DNA from: Impatiens glandulifera | Lineage: Eukaryota; Streptophyta; Magnoliopsida; Ericales; Balsaminaceae | Assembly: GCF_907164915.1 (NCBI RefSeq) | Contig: NW_025919569.1 | Coordinates: forward strand, 99,730 to 163,729 | Reading direction: 5' to 3' | Length of the DNA stretch: 64,000 bases | Part shown: one piece after another, positions 46,601 to 58,265 of the stretch | Position numbering within the stretch: position 1 is the stretch's first letter | Layout: each line of letters starts with the position of its first letter | Made by a program: the position numbers and the translations under genes | The notes under the pieces: generated by a model | The model's database searches: none | Told to the model about the DNA's origin: nothing | The model's input: the letters and a program-made list of their open reading frames with translations, nothing else

Positions 46601-49600
46601 GCATTGTCCAAAGTTTTATACTTGCTAAAGATATTTCTAACCAGGTCATACTTGGTACCTTATTTTTAAATACTATTTATCCAATTAAGAAAATGGATAG
46701 TAAAGGCATTACATGAACTTTTAAGAAAATGATATTTTTTAGAATTTATTGTTGAACTATATACTGAAATGTTACATAGTATATATGACAATATCAAAGC
46801 AAAACAAGAGCAAATATATTTTTTTAAAACAAGATATAAGACTTCCAATAATTGATGAACAAATAGGAAACCCCAGATTACAAGAAAAAATTTCTTTACT
46901 AAGAGATCAAAGTTAATAGAAATTTGTAATGAGCATCCTAATACATTCTGATATAGAAAGAAACATATGGTTTCATTACCTTATGAATATTCTTTTAATG
47001 ATAATAATATTCCTACAAAGGTAATACCTTGCCGAATAAATTCAGAATATCTAAAATTATGTAAAATATAGTTAATACTCTTTTACAAAAAGGGCTTATA
47101 AGTCCATCAAAATCCTCTTGATCATGTACAATTTTTTATGTGAATAAACACTTAAAAATTGAAAAGGGTGTACCAAGATTAGTAATTAATTATAAACCCC
47201 TCAACAAGGTATTAAAATGGATTAGACATCCAATTCCTAATAAAAAAGACATACTAGACAAACTATATGATAGTTTAATATTTTCAAAATTTGATTTAAA
47301 TCAGGATATTAGTAAATCAAGATTGAAAAGTCTGAAAGGTATAAGACAACTTTCAATGTCCCTATTGGACATTACGAATGGAATGTTATGCCATTCAAAT
47401 TAAAAATGCTCCCTCAGAATTTTAGAAGATAATGAATAATATTTTCAATCCTTATAGTACATTCCTAATCGTTTATATTGATGATATATTAGTTTATTCA
47501 AAAATAATTGTAACTCACTTTAAACATTTAAACATGTTTAAAACAATAATTACTTAAAACGGGTTAATAATATCTAAGAAAAAAATGGAACTTTTCCAAA
47601 CAAGAATAAGATTTTAGGCCACATCATTGAGAAGGGAAATATTATTCCTATAATAAAAATAGAGAATTTGTAAAAAAATTCCCAAACATAATTACGGATA
47701 AAACACAGTTACAACGATTATTAGGAAATCTTAATTATGTGGCTCCCTATTATAAAAACATAACAAAAGATACATCAATCATATATGATAGGCTGGCTGA
47801 AGAGAAACCCTATATCGTGGTCAAACCACCATACAGAAGCAATAAAAGAATAAAAACTAAGGTCAAACTACTTCCTTGCTTAATGATAGGGAACCCAAAT
47901 AGGGAAAATGTAATTGAAACTAATGCGTCTAATATAAGATTCGGAAGAATATTGACTCAAATAAATCCAGAAACAAGAAAAGTATATCTTGTCAGATTCC
48001 ATTCTGGAAATGAAACGAATTCCAAAAGATCTATGCAAAATTTTCCAAAGAAATATTTTCTATAGTAAAATGTGTTCAACTAAATTAATGTTTCAAAAAG
48101 ATTTTAAACATGATGTATCAAAACAAATGTTTGCTAGATGACTTCTTTTGGCCCCATTTAATTTTGAAATAGTTTATAAGAAGAGGAAAGATAATAATCT
48201 CCCTGATTTTTTGACTCGTGAATTTTAAAATTACGGGAATGAGCATAAGGGGTTTTGAACCTTTCTCTAATAGAGTAAGGGGACCTCCTCTCTTAGAAGA
48301 AGAGGCGATGTAGGACACCAAAGAATATATCTCAATATGGGAAACAAAAGTTTATAATAATGGATCTCTCTCAAGATCGTGAGAGTTAAAAAGATCAGCC
48401 CACCTATGCCAAAATACTTGGCGATGATGAAACGCAATCTAGTAATATTAGATTTAAAAGAAACGAATATAGAGAAATTATATTTCTCTTAGAAGAGAAA
48501 GAATTCAAATGGAAAAATGAGCCATGGATAATAATGTAGAGGTATTCAAACAATTCGTCCATACCATGAAAGACTTATAAGTCCCGAATATTTTACGAAC
48601 AAATACTTTTTCAAAGCGGATCGTGTGAAATATCACACTTTTCTGGTGCAAATAAAGAAATTTATAATTTCACTAAAATGATCACAAAGAAGGCGATATC
48701 CTTAGAAGATCGGGGAATATCCACAATGAAAGAAAAAAAAATTAGTCGTTTAATAAAAGAACGACAATTAAATTTAATTATTGGGATAACTGTGATTCCT
48801 TCACTAAGGCACTTAATTAAGAAAATAATAAATATAAACATTTCTGGTTCATCAAGGTATCACAAATGTTTATAGAGGAGACAAACCTCACTAGTTATCA
48901 ACTGGTTTGACTATTTTAGTCGTAATCCAAAAATTATACCAGAAGAAATTAATATCTTCTTTGATAAATGGAGTGATATCTCCCCATAACTTTTGAAGAA
49001 ACAATAAGCAAACTTATACATTGAAGTAATAGCTTCATGCGTCTTTTTCACAGAATGCACTATTCCTTGGATTTGGAAATGGGTACCAGAATTTGGTTAT
49101 ACCAAAACAGGAATTCCTTGTTTATTCAAAACATCTCATTACAATTTTTGGGATAAAATGATGAGGATATACCCAGATACAAATGAAAGATTTGATAAGG
49201 AACCAATGGACCTCATATATCAACAAATAAGTTTTTATGAGGAAATACAACAAGTAGTTGAGCCTCCGTCTCCGTTTGATTGTATCTCCAAGAAATTCAA
49301 GATGAAGTCATAAAACCTGACGAAAGAACAGATGATAGCTGCATATATTAAAGAAATGAAGAAAGACTTTATGTATAAATTTAAAGATGATAATAAATCC
49401 AATAAGTTCGACTCAACCACGGCATCTGATTATTTACAAGATGCTCAAAATGATGTTGGAATAGAATACATCTTCGAGGAAATCAAAGATACATTGGTTG
49501 AATAAATATCCAAGAAGGAAGTGGGATCCTCCTCCTCTAGCCAAATAAAAAATTAAATAGATAAAAGGCAAGATCCACAATAAGCGGAAGACAAGATCCG

Positions 49601-49850
49601 AAATGTGCGGAAAAGCTTTATCCTAGGAATCCTGACTTTCACGGTTTATTTTTAAATTTTGTAAAAATTTTCATTTAAAATTTTGTTCCTTTACATTTAT
49701 CAGGGGAGGCGAAAAAACACCCCTCTAGTCTATCTTGTACTAGTTGTACTCTCTCTCTATCACCCTTGTAAAATTTTTCAGGTTTGAGTAATAAAAGTGT
49801 GGACTGCGTTGTGTTCGTTCAATTCATATTCGGCTCTGGATACGTTTCTA
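43650..49850 (+). pseudogene. Endogenous caulimovirid (florendovirus/petuvirus-like), near full length, heavily decayed
   Basis: Order of recognisable parts: movement-protein-like text (43660-44700, many stops); coat protein (45100-45443, with LPSLFAKRVRRNLKK and FTYGALIDTCIQEGLALCN); zinc knuckle at 45624-45665, CHNCRNIGHTLKYY, where the last Cys is Tyr; aspartic-protease end (about 46555-46690, with VILGTLFLNTIYP); reverse transcriptase (47130-47560, GVPRLVINYKPLNKVLKW, and a YIDD box near 47480); RNase H (47739-48060, NYVAPYYKN); and a second ORF-like region (48660-49500, WIWKWVPEFGYTKTGIP). Each block is split by stops and frameshifts, so no functional protein is expected. AATAAA at 49790-49795 lies in a leader/terminator-like intergenic part. 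The single long polyprotein plus a 3' ORF suits florendovirus-type viruses; exact genus uncertain. The left border abuts AT-rich repeats with TA runs, a setting reported for such insertions. Confidence 0.85.
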
Positions 49851-50112
49851 TTCTTTTTCCTTATTTATTTTATTCTTTCATGTTTAGCCTAATAGGTTAA
49901 TCCCATTATGTGTTGATCATGTCGGCTAATTACTCTACCATGTAAAAAAAAGCAATTAAAAAATAATTATAGCCTATATTAAAATCTTGAATGGATACAA
50001 AAGTTGGATATGAAATGACATGCCCTTTTATAAAATAGTACTTTGATTTTATGTTCATGATAAGTCCCTATTTGGCCTTTTTATGGTGTTTTGGCTAATG
50101 TGGAACTTTAAA
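49851..50112. other. Short AT-rich link between the endogenous virus and the minisatellite
   Basis: No gene or repeat identified. Confidence 0.4.
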
Positions 50113-51483
50113 TAAAAGTTAGACGTGCAGTCTAACAGATACGTAGATAGACGTGTAATCTAATAGATACGTAGTTAGACGTGCAGACTAACAGATAGGT
50201 TGTTAGATGTGTAGTCTAACAGATACGTAGTTAGACGTGTAGTCTATCAAATACGTAGTTAGACGTGCAGTCTAACAGATACGTAGTTAGATGTGCAGTC
50301 TAACAATTACGTAGTTAGACATGCAGTCTAACAGTTACGTAGTTAGACGTACAGTCTAACAGTTAACGTAGTTAGACGTGTAGTCTAATAGATACGTAGT
50401 TAGACGTGCAGTCTAACAGATACATAACTAGACGTGTAGTCTAACAGATACGTAGCTAGACGTGCAGTCTAACATATACGTAGTTAGACGTGCAGTCTAA
50501 CAGATTCGTAGTTAGACGTGCAGTCTAGCAGATACGTAGTTAGACGTGTAGTCTAACAGATACGTTGTTAGACGTGCAGTCTAATAGATACGTAGTTAGA
50601 CGTGCAGTCTAACTGATACTTAGTTAAACGTGCAGTCTAATAGTTACGTAGTTAGACGTGCAATGTAAAAGTTATGTAGTTAGATAGGTAGTCTAACAGA
50701 TACGTAGTTAGACGTGTACTCTAACAGTTACATAGTAAAATGTGCACTCTAACAGATACATTGTTAGACGTGCAATCTTACAGTTACATAGTTAGACGTG
50801 TAGTCTAACAAATACATAGTTAGACTTGCAGTCTAACAATTATGTAGGGAGACGTGTAGTCTAACAGATACGTAGTTAGACGTATAGTCTAACAGATACG
50901 TAGTTAGACGTGCAGTCTAATAGATACGTAGTTAGACGTGCAGTCTAACAGATACGTAGTTAGACATGCAGTCTAACAAATACGTAGTTAAACGTGTAGT
51001 CTAACAGTTATGTAGTTAAACGTGCAGAGTAACAGATACGTAGTTAGACGTGTAGTCTAATAGTTACGTAGTTAGACGTGTAGTCTAACAGTTACGTAGT
51101 TAAATGTGCAGTCTAACAGATATGTAGTTAGATGTATAGTCTAACAATTACATAGTTAGACGTGTAGTCTAATAGTTACATAGTTAAACGTGCAGTCTAA
51201 CAGATACGTAGTTAGACGTGTAGTCTAATAGTTACGTAGTTAGATGTGCAGTCTAACAGATACGTAGCTAGACGTGCAGTCTAACAGATACGTAGTTAGA
51301 CGTGTAGTCCCACAGATACGTAGTTAAACATGCAGTCTAACAGCTATGTAGTTAGACGTGTACTCTAACTGATACGTAGTTAGACGTGCAGTCTAATAGT
51401 TACGTAGTTAGACGTGCAATGTAAAAGTTAGGTAGTTAGACGTGTAGTCTAACAGATACATAGTTAGCCAGACGTGCACTGTA
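50113..51483 (+). repeat. Palindromic minisatellite, array 2 (28-bp unit, about 48 copies)
   Basis: Unit GTTAGACGTGCAGTCTAAC plus a 9-base linker (AGATACGTA or AGTTACGTA). The 7-base arms GTTAGAC and GTCTAAC are complementary around GTGCA. Some copies carry single changes (for example GTGTAGTCT), often repeated in neighbouring units, as expected of local unit amplification. Its core is the exact reverse complement of the core of array 1. Confidence 0.95.
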
Positions 51484-51950
51484 ACAGATACATTGTTACT
51501 CCTCTAACAACAGTAACGGTTTTAGCCAAGGTTAAACTGTTACAGTTAAAGCATTAGTAACAGTTTTAGCCAAGGTTAAACCGTTACAGATAAAATATTA
51601 TTAGTAACGATTTTCTTATTTATAAAACCGTTACTGATATATTATTAATAACAGTTTTCTTATTTATAAAATCGTTACTGATATATTACTAGTAACGATT
51701 TTCTTATGTTTAATACCGTTACTAAAAAATATAATCTTTTTTTTATTTTTTTTGAATATTTCATATTTGTACCTATATAAACAATAATAATTATCCATTT
51801 TGCAAAACCATTAATATATTCCAAAACCACAATCATAATATAAAAACCATAATCATCCACAAATCACAATCATAAATACACAATTCATCATTTAATAAAG
51901 TTGTTTAAACAATATAAAGCAGTGTACACTTTAGTTAAACACTGTCAACA

Positions 51951-52440
51951 TTAAATAGATGTAGGAGCTAGTTGTTTAGGTCTTACATCTTGCTCCGACA
52001 TTAAAATAACTTGAGCATAAACTTCATCAGAGTCTTGCTCGACCTACACATCAAATAAAGAAGGATAAAATAATCATTCACCAATGATCTGCTAAAAAGT
52101 ATCCAAAAATGGTAAAAATTACAAATTCCCTATAATTTGAACAGAAATAGAATATAAAAAAACTTACCATAAGCTCAATGTGAGAAACAGTACAAAGAAT
52201 TTTAGATGGAGGATCGAATAAAGGAATCCTCTGATTTAATTCTTGATTTGTGGAAGCCTCCAACTGTATCAAAGAAATACGTATAAATCGCACCATAAAA
52301 GCATATACAAACAAGAAAACTGGATTGAGATTCTTCAAAGAAAGAAAATTGGAGACTAATCTATAACTAACCTGTTCCATATGACCTTATCACCCTTGCC
52401 TATGAGTACCAAGAAATACGTATAAGAACTTTCCTGAAAA
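51951..52440 (-). pseudogene. Captured auxin response factor exons (ARF N-terminal region)
   Basis: Three consecutive minus-strand exons. The first (about 52372-52434) ends GHMEQ before a GT at 52371, preceded by two stops. The second, 52168-52263, is flanked by AG and GT and is a whole 32 codons: LEASTNQELNQRIPLF then PSKILCTVSHIEL. The third, 51951-52043, follows an AG and encodes VEQDSDEVYAQVILMSEQD, then a TAA. This order (GHIEQ, EASTNQ, PSKILC, DEVYAQ) is that of the ARF segment just before the B3 DNA-binding domain. The B3 domain, middle region and PB1 are absent. Lying between the subterminal repeats of a CACTA-like element, it looks like transduplicated cargo. It cannot make a working ARF. 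Confidence 0.8.
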
Positions 52441-52734
52441 TAATAAGTAGACATTAATAAAGTCATTGAAACACAACTTACTTGTCATTGGTAAACACAC
52501 ATATCCATTTGGAAAGGGTAAAATTTAAGGAGGAAATATATCTACTGGTCACAACTTATAATCAAATCTTTCAAAACAATGTTGATATATACTAAAATAT
52601 AGTAAGATAATGAGCAGGAAGAAACACATTTTCACCTCTCAGATTGCATAAGATATTCAAATTACTCGTTCAATTCCATTTGTGCCAAATTGAGACCTAA
52701 ATTTGTGCAAGATATCATCAATCCCAAGTTTTCT

Positions 52735-52985
52735 TGAATTCTACAACAGTTGCCAACTTGACGGATTAGACAAATCTTCAGTGTCTTTCAACTTGGAAAC
52801 CTCAACTTCCGAATCGAGTTGCTCTGTAAGCGGACCAGACGGCGGGCCGGTCACATAGGCGAAAGAAACTGTGGAGTAGTTCTTCCCGTATGGGCAGCTG
52901 GAAATAACGCAGTCCGATATTAGGAACAGCGACAACTTCAACGGTGAAAAAGAACGGCGATGGAGAGCGGAGAAAAAAAGAAGAG
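52735..52985 (-). other. Second captured exon-like segment, unidentified
   Basis: Balanced composition inside AT-rich DNA, with a minus-strand frame open for 66 codons from 52941 (LFLISDCVISSCPYGKNYS, AYVTGPPSGPLTEQL). I do not recognise the protein. It could be the first exon of the captured gene or a piece of another. Confidence 0.4.
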
Positions 52986-53695
52986 AAGAGAAGGAAGGAA
53001 GAAAGAAAGAAGACGGTGTAATTAGGTTTTATTAGGGTATCTGTAACGGTTATACTAAATCGTTACAAATGTATGTATTAGTAAGGGTTTTCGAAAACCG
53101 TTACTGATACCTTTTGTGAAAAATTTCAATTGAATGCATATCAGTAACGGTTTTAAGGATAACCGTTATTGAGACCCCTTATATATTAGTAACGGTTTTA
53201 GTATAACCGTTACCAATGTATATATTAGTAAGGGTTTTCAAAAACCGTTACTGATACCTCTTGTAAAATTTTATAAATGATTGCATATTAGTAACAGTTT
53301 TAAGTATAACCGTTACGGATACCCCTTAGATATTAGTAACGGTTTCGGTATAACCGTTACAAATGTATATATCAGTAAGGGTTTTTAAAAACCATTACTG
53401 ATACCTCTTTGTGAAATTTTTTAACTGAATGCATATCAGTAACGGTTATCCTTAAAACCATTACTTATATTCGCATTTCGAAAAAGAAGAATAAAAATAC
53501 TAATGTCTATAACGGCTATTCCTTATGACTGTTACTTAAAATCTTTATCAGTAACGGTTTTAAATGGCCGTTACTGATATCTTAATATCAGTAACTGATA
53601 TATTAAATCGTTACTGATAAAAACTTTCAGTAAGAGCGCTATAGCGCCGTTACTAATATTCGTTACCAAAACCTCATTTTCCACTAGTGTCTCTT

Positions 53696-54347
53696 CGATA
53701 TCAACGTATATCTTGGACCTGAAACCCGTCCAAGATCCTCCCACATCCTGACCAAAGACAAAGTCATGATCTGGATCGATAGGGTAGAAACGACAAATGC
53801 TAGGAAAGAATCAATCATAGGGTGTTCAAGTCATTATATCCTTATTAGATCTTGTGTTAATCTTCCATCATCATCATGTTCGAATTTTGAAAAGTGTAAA
53901 CCGGTTATTTAGTGGTCTAAACTGGGTATTTAAATGTAAGTTTATGACATTATTAGTTATTTGTATTTACTTTTATTATCTTTATTTAATGAAGTTATGG
54001 CTTATTTAAAATTAAGTGTATTAATTAAATTGCATAATTAAAGTCATTTTTTTAACAGGCATAAAGAAACTTATGGTTAATAATAATAATGATTTTATAT
54101 TGGAAACATGCCTTATTCAAATTGGCGTCATCTTTCCTCTTTTAATAGCGTTTGGGAATACGTGCTATTAAAAGTGACGGTTCAAATTTATGGAATTTTG
54201 GAACACGTTTGGCATATCAATTTTAAAATGAAGTGCATGCCGAAAATTTGGGATTACAATATTTTCTATAAATCCTAATATACTCTTTCGCTCCGCCTTC
54301 TCTCTAAAACATTTTTCTTCATCTTCTGCCTTTGTCAATCCTACAAT
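53696..54347 (+). promoter_or_regulatory. Upstream region of env-position gene D, with TATA box and shared leader
   Basis: Mostly AT-rich. TATAAA at 54267-54272 is followed 31 bases later by CTTCTCTCTAAAAC (54298-54310), the same leader motif as upstream of the genes at 4102, 5390 and 62109. ATG at 54348. Confidence 0.6.
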
Positions 54348-57300
54348 ATGGCTAAGGATAACTCGTTCTCTAACAATGTCATGCAGGTTGATTTCAAATC
54401 AATTTTCGAATTTGGAACAAAGGAGATGAAGTCGTTTTTCGGATCTATTGAAGATTCCGGTCTCAAGCACTTCCTAGGAGGAGAGTTCATCAGCTATAAC
54501 GAAGCGGTACAGTTATTCTTTGATTCGGAGAAGATAGACGGAGAAGATATATGGGTTGAGGTTAATGGTGTGGAGTTCACCATTACTAAAGAAAAGTTTG
54601 CAAAAATCATGAATCTTCCAACACATGGACGGGATTTCTCCGAACCTATGTCTCCCGACGTGATGGCTCATATGCAAATCTTCCTTTCAGACAGTGATGT
54701 TCCTATCAGCTGTAGAGGAAAGAAAAAGGATCTAAAATGCGAATATAGTCTTCTTTGCGACATCGTATCCAAATCTCTTAAAGGAAAAGGCGGAAACTTC
54801 GACACAATCACCCAATCAAAGTTCAAAATGATGAGTGTCATCGTTAGGGTGATAGTATCAACTAGGGACGCGTTCTGTTCAACACTGCCATCAAAATGGT
54901 GTCCTCCCATACCAAAACAAGTATCGGCTATTCAATACAGATCGAATGGATTAGGAAACACTTATATGTTCCTACCGGTCTAGGTCACACTTTAAGCTCT
55001 AAGAAAATCCTAATTGGTGTTGTTATTGGTCATTACATATCTAGGACGAATAAAGCCAAGGAGTCTAACTCCGAGGCTTCTGGAAAACAAACTAGCAGAA
55101 GTATATCTTTTGTTGCGAAACCGGCAGATAGAAAGTCAATAAGCAGTCTGAAATGAGTTCACGCAGCTACTCGCGCTATATCAAGTAAGTGACTCGGATC
55201 TTGGATTGAGTCCACTGCAAGCTCCAACAGCATTGCCAAAACTAGAGCTGAAGAGACCGGAGAATTTACTTCATCTCTAAAGAAAGTTCGACTTTAGGTA
55301 AATATTCTCACTCCCCCTCTGTTTAATGCTTCATTAGTCCTGGTGGAAAGTACAACTCGTCAAACTACTACGATTGAGCCTGCTGATTTAGAGGCTCAAT
55401 CGACAATTAATATTGATATAGATCAGTCAAAACTCCACAAACTAACTAGATGGAGGTATTGCAAATCGATTTTCAAAAGGCACAACAAAACGACCGGTCA
55501 GAAGCTGTTCAAACCGATCGGCTTGATGCACCACAAACCGAACAACCAGAAGTATTGATAACCAATTGGTCTGAAGCTGATAAAACCGATTGATCGAATC
55601 TTCTACAAATTGACTAGCTTGAGATTACTGAAATCTGTCAAGTTGATCTTGATCAAATTATTTAGAAAGAGATCCCAATTCCAAAAACAGTTTTTAAAAC
55701 TGTTGGTGATAAAAAAACTACAGCAACCACAAATGAGGAATTCCCCCACTTAACTAGATGGGGGTTATGCCGGTCCTCGGTAGAACCCCATAAAAAAGTC
55801 CTACTGGCTCTTTCAATGACTTCTAGGTTACCTCGTGGAAGTAGGGCAGTTTGCATGGTATAACTCGGTAGGGCATCCCTATTCCAACTTTTCTTCAAGG
55901 GATCTTGTACACTATGCCTCATCCAAACGAACATGATATAAGAAGGACTCTGACTGAATCATTCTTCTCCTTTGCTGCAATGAGAATATTAAAAGGCTTG
56001 AAATTAAAGAACTAGTTCCAGAACCCAAACAATGGTAAGCCAAACAAAGGTAAGCAAGATAAAGGTATCGCTCCTCCTCCTCCTAAGTCTCCTCTTGATG
56101 TAACTCCAGAAACACAGTCATCCATTCAATTGATTCTTGAAGAAGTTGAAGTTAAAGCTATGATAAAAACCAATATATACAATGCCTAGGTGAACCTTAG
56201 GTTAGGAATGAGCTTTAGTGAAATTTTTCCGGACGTAGTAGAAGAAGAAAAATGGTCGTCCCTACTAGACTTGGAGGAGTCGATTTTATCAATCACCAAT
56301 ACAAGGTGCGTCGCCGATGCTCTAAGGCAAAGTATATTCGGGGATGCTTATGCAAGAGGCAAAGAAATCTTTCCTATCTACAAGGCGTGCAAGTCAAACT
56401 ATAATTTGACCTCTGATATAGCGAAATCAGATGTAGAGGTGATTAATCATCTAAAAGGGCTCATGGAGGAATATCTTACTACCATTCTCAAGTTTGTTGA
56501 TGGTGGTGAAACATCTAATTTAGAAGAAAATGGAATCCATCCTCCCTAAACCGACTTAAACTTTGATGACCAGAATGAGCCTCTAGATTTCGTTGAAAAG
56601 ATGCATCCCCCTCAAAGCAAAACTCAAACGATTAGAATCGAGCAAATGCAAATCGAAGAAGTAACATCAAAGAGGAAATGGACAAGTTCTGAAGAACGGG
56701 AACGATTTGATGGATATTATGTATGAGGATGATGCATTAAAGAGAATTATGGCGGTATGTCAAGACAGGATTGGGAGCGAATTGGTGAGGCTCAAAGAAT
56801 TATATCAGCTGACGAAGTAGACTCAGGTCCACTAGGATCAACTTCTGATGAAGACAAGAATGTGGATAGGCTAGATACAGCGATATTTAATCCTTTGTCC
56901 GCAACTGACAAGGTTCATGCGTCTCCACATCAATTCGAAAATCAAGAACCAACCGATATTGATGTCCCTCCGGTTATTGAAAAGGAAATTGAAGCTCCAC
57001 ATTCAAAGCAATCGACTCCTGTTCAATTTAAATCGGGTAAGTCTTCTAAATCTAAAGGAGTATCAGATCGTATTAATAAGAATGGGGAAAAGAGTCTTAA
57101 AGTACTGGTCGGTCCGGAAATGTCCCTTCAAATAAATGGTCACAGTGTTGTACCAATACAATATGTCCCTCACGGTTCAATTTTCTCAACACGATCTGAT
57201 TTCAACGAAATACTAAGGTAGAACATCCAACAAATTGTCATGGAGGCACTAGCTCCGTGGCAAGAATCAATTCAGAATCGAGTGGATAGAATGGAGGCAA

Positions 57301-57750
57301 TGCAACCATCCTCTTTAGGTGCGCACATCCAAGAATTGGTAAAAATGAGGCAGGAGATGTGTCAAGAGTTGGGTAAGATGCAACCCATACTTAAAAAAAT
57401 GCTCACCATTCAGACTAAAACTAAATCCTCTATTGAAATTCTCACATCACAAATAATGGAGATGGACAAATCTCAAATGTTGTTGATGTTGAGAAATTGA
57501 GAGAACATAAAGAAGCAAATCAACGAATTAAATATGAGGAAAACACCAATTTTAAAGCTGCTAAATAGACTAAATTTGTTAAAAAGGCTAAGGTTGTTAA
57601 ACGAAATAAGGCTAAACAAACTGGGGTTGTAAAGGATGGAATGACGTTATCCCAATATACTAATCAAGTTGTGAATTCTTGGTCACAACTTGAAGCATCT
57701 CAACCGGAAGTTTCACGGAGCGCCCAGTCCAATCATAAGCTACGTTGAGG
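54348..57750 (+). pseudogene. Env-position gene, long form, copy D, broken and interrupted
   Basis: ATG at 54348. The first 150 codons are open and carry the family domain (VMQVDFKSIF, EDSGLKHFLGGEF, VQLFF, MNLPTHGRDF, LLCDIVSKSLKGKGGNFDTITQ). The frame shifts near 54850-54900 and again near 55000. A Lys/Ser/Thr-rich stretch follows, then a LINE-like insertion (55665-55935, minus strand). The conserved helical block resumes at 56190 (EIFPDVVEEEKWSSLLDLEE), with stops between, then 56757-57221 and a helical C-terminal part (57240-57500, RVDRMEAMQPSS). It ends before the purine tracts at 58 kb. No pol is present upstream: this gene starts about 650 bases after the CACTA-like element, so the front of its retroelement is missing. 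Confidence 0.75.
55665..55935 (-). mobile_element. LINE-type reverse-transcriptase fragment inside env-position gene D
   Basis: Minus-strand frame with LPSYTMQTALLPRGNLEVIE, then RTFLWGS and HLVKWG, the segment after the RT domain of plant LINEs (pattern ALPxYxMQxxLLPxG ... FLWG). About 270 bases, truncated on both sides; poly-A tail and target duplication not identified. Confidence 0.75.
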
Positions 57751-57889
57751 TGGTGGGCTTAACATTGACGACATACTTGATCAACCAAGAGGAAAGGGTC
57801 ATAAAATTAATGTCGCGGGTCAACCGAGTCAGGGTTTAATGGCAATATTCATAGAAGATTTGGGAAAGAATACACCAAAAGGGAACGAT

Positions 57890-58265
57890 AAACTCCTCAT
57901 TTTCATTATTGTTCTTTCTCTATTTACTTTTTCATTGTGAACTTATTTCATCATTTTGGTTGAATGTATGAGATCCTTTTTTACTAACTCCTTTTCATTG
58001 TCTGAGTTATTAGATAGGGTTATCAACTATTACATAGTAAAAATGCTTTTGTTCATATTGTTAATTTTGATAGTTTTAGGATAAAACAATCAAAAAGGAA
58101 GAAATTTCTAAGAGATAAACATCAGGCTTTGATAATTTATTCTAAACAATCAAATAAGGAAAAATTGTTAGATTAAATTAGCTAATCAACTTAAGATAAT
58201 TATCCAACAATTATAAAACTACTAGGTTTTGAATATTTAGTTTAAATAATCAAAAAGGGAGAAAT
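57890..58265 (+). repeat. 3' end with three polypurine-tract-like repeats
   Basis: Three diverged copies of a TTTGA(A/T)(A/T)ATTTA(G/T)T(T/C)TAAA(T/C)AATCAAA-type string, each followed by a purine tract: near 58090 (AAAAAGGAAGAAAT), 58152 (AATAAGGAAAAATTGTTAG) and 58252-58264 (AAAAAGGGAGAAA). The last is directly followed by the LTR. Confidence 0.8.

Larger units (their letters stand above)
51490..53695 (-). mobile_element. CACTA-like element with subterminal TAACGGTTTT repeats and captured gene exons
   Basis: Both sides consist of many short repeats of AGTAACGGTTTT and its complement AAAACCGTTACTGATA (51500-51720 and 53040-53680). The right border is TTTTCCACTAGTG (to about 53695), which read inward on the minus strand is CACTAGTGGAAAA, a CACTA-type terminus. 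No matching terminus was found on the left, where the minisatellite begins, so that end is lost or altered. No transposase is present; the centre holds gene fragments on the minus strand. Strand is given for the cargo. Confidence 0.65.

Noticed and set aside
48885..48900. CACTAGT as the left end of the CACTA-like element
   Set aside because: Only seven bases match the right terminus, it lies inside the caulimovirid, and no subterminal repeats follow it.
50113..51483. Calling array 2 the U3 of a plus-strand LTR
   Set aside because: No purine tract, TG start or R/U5 hairpins could be found next to it. The link rests only on the shared core and is given as a finding.
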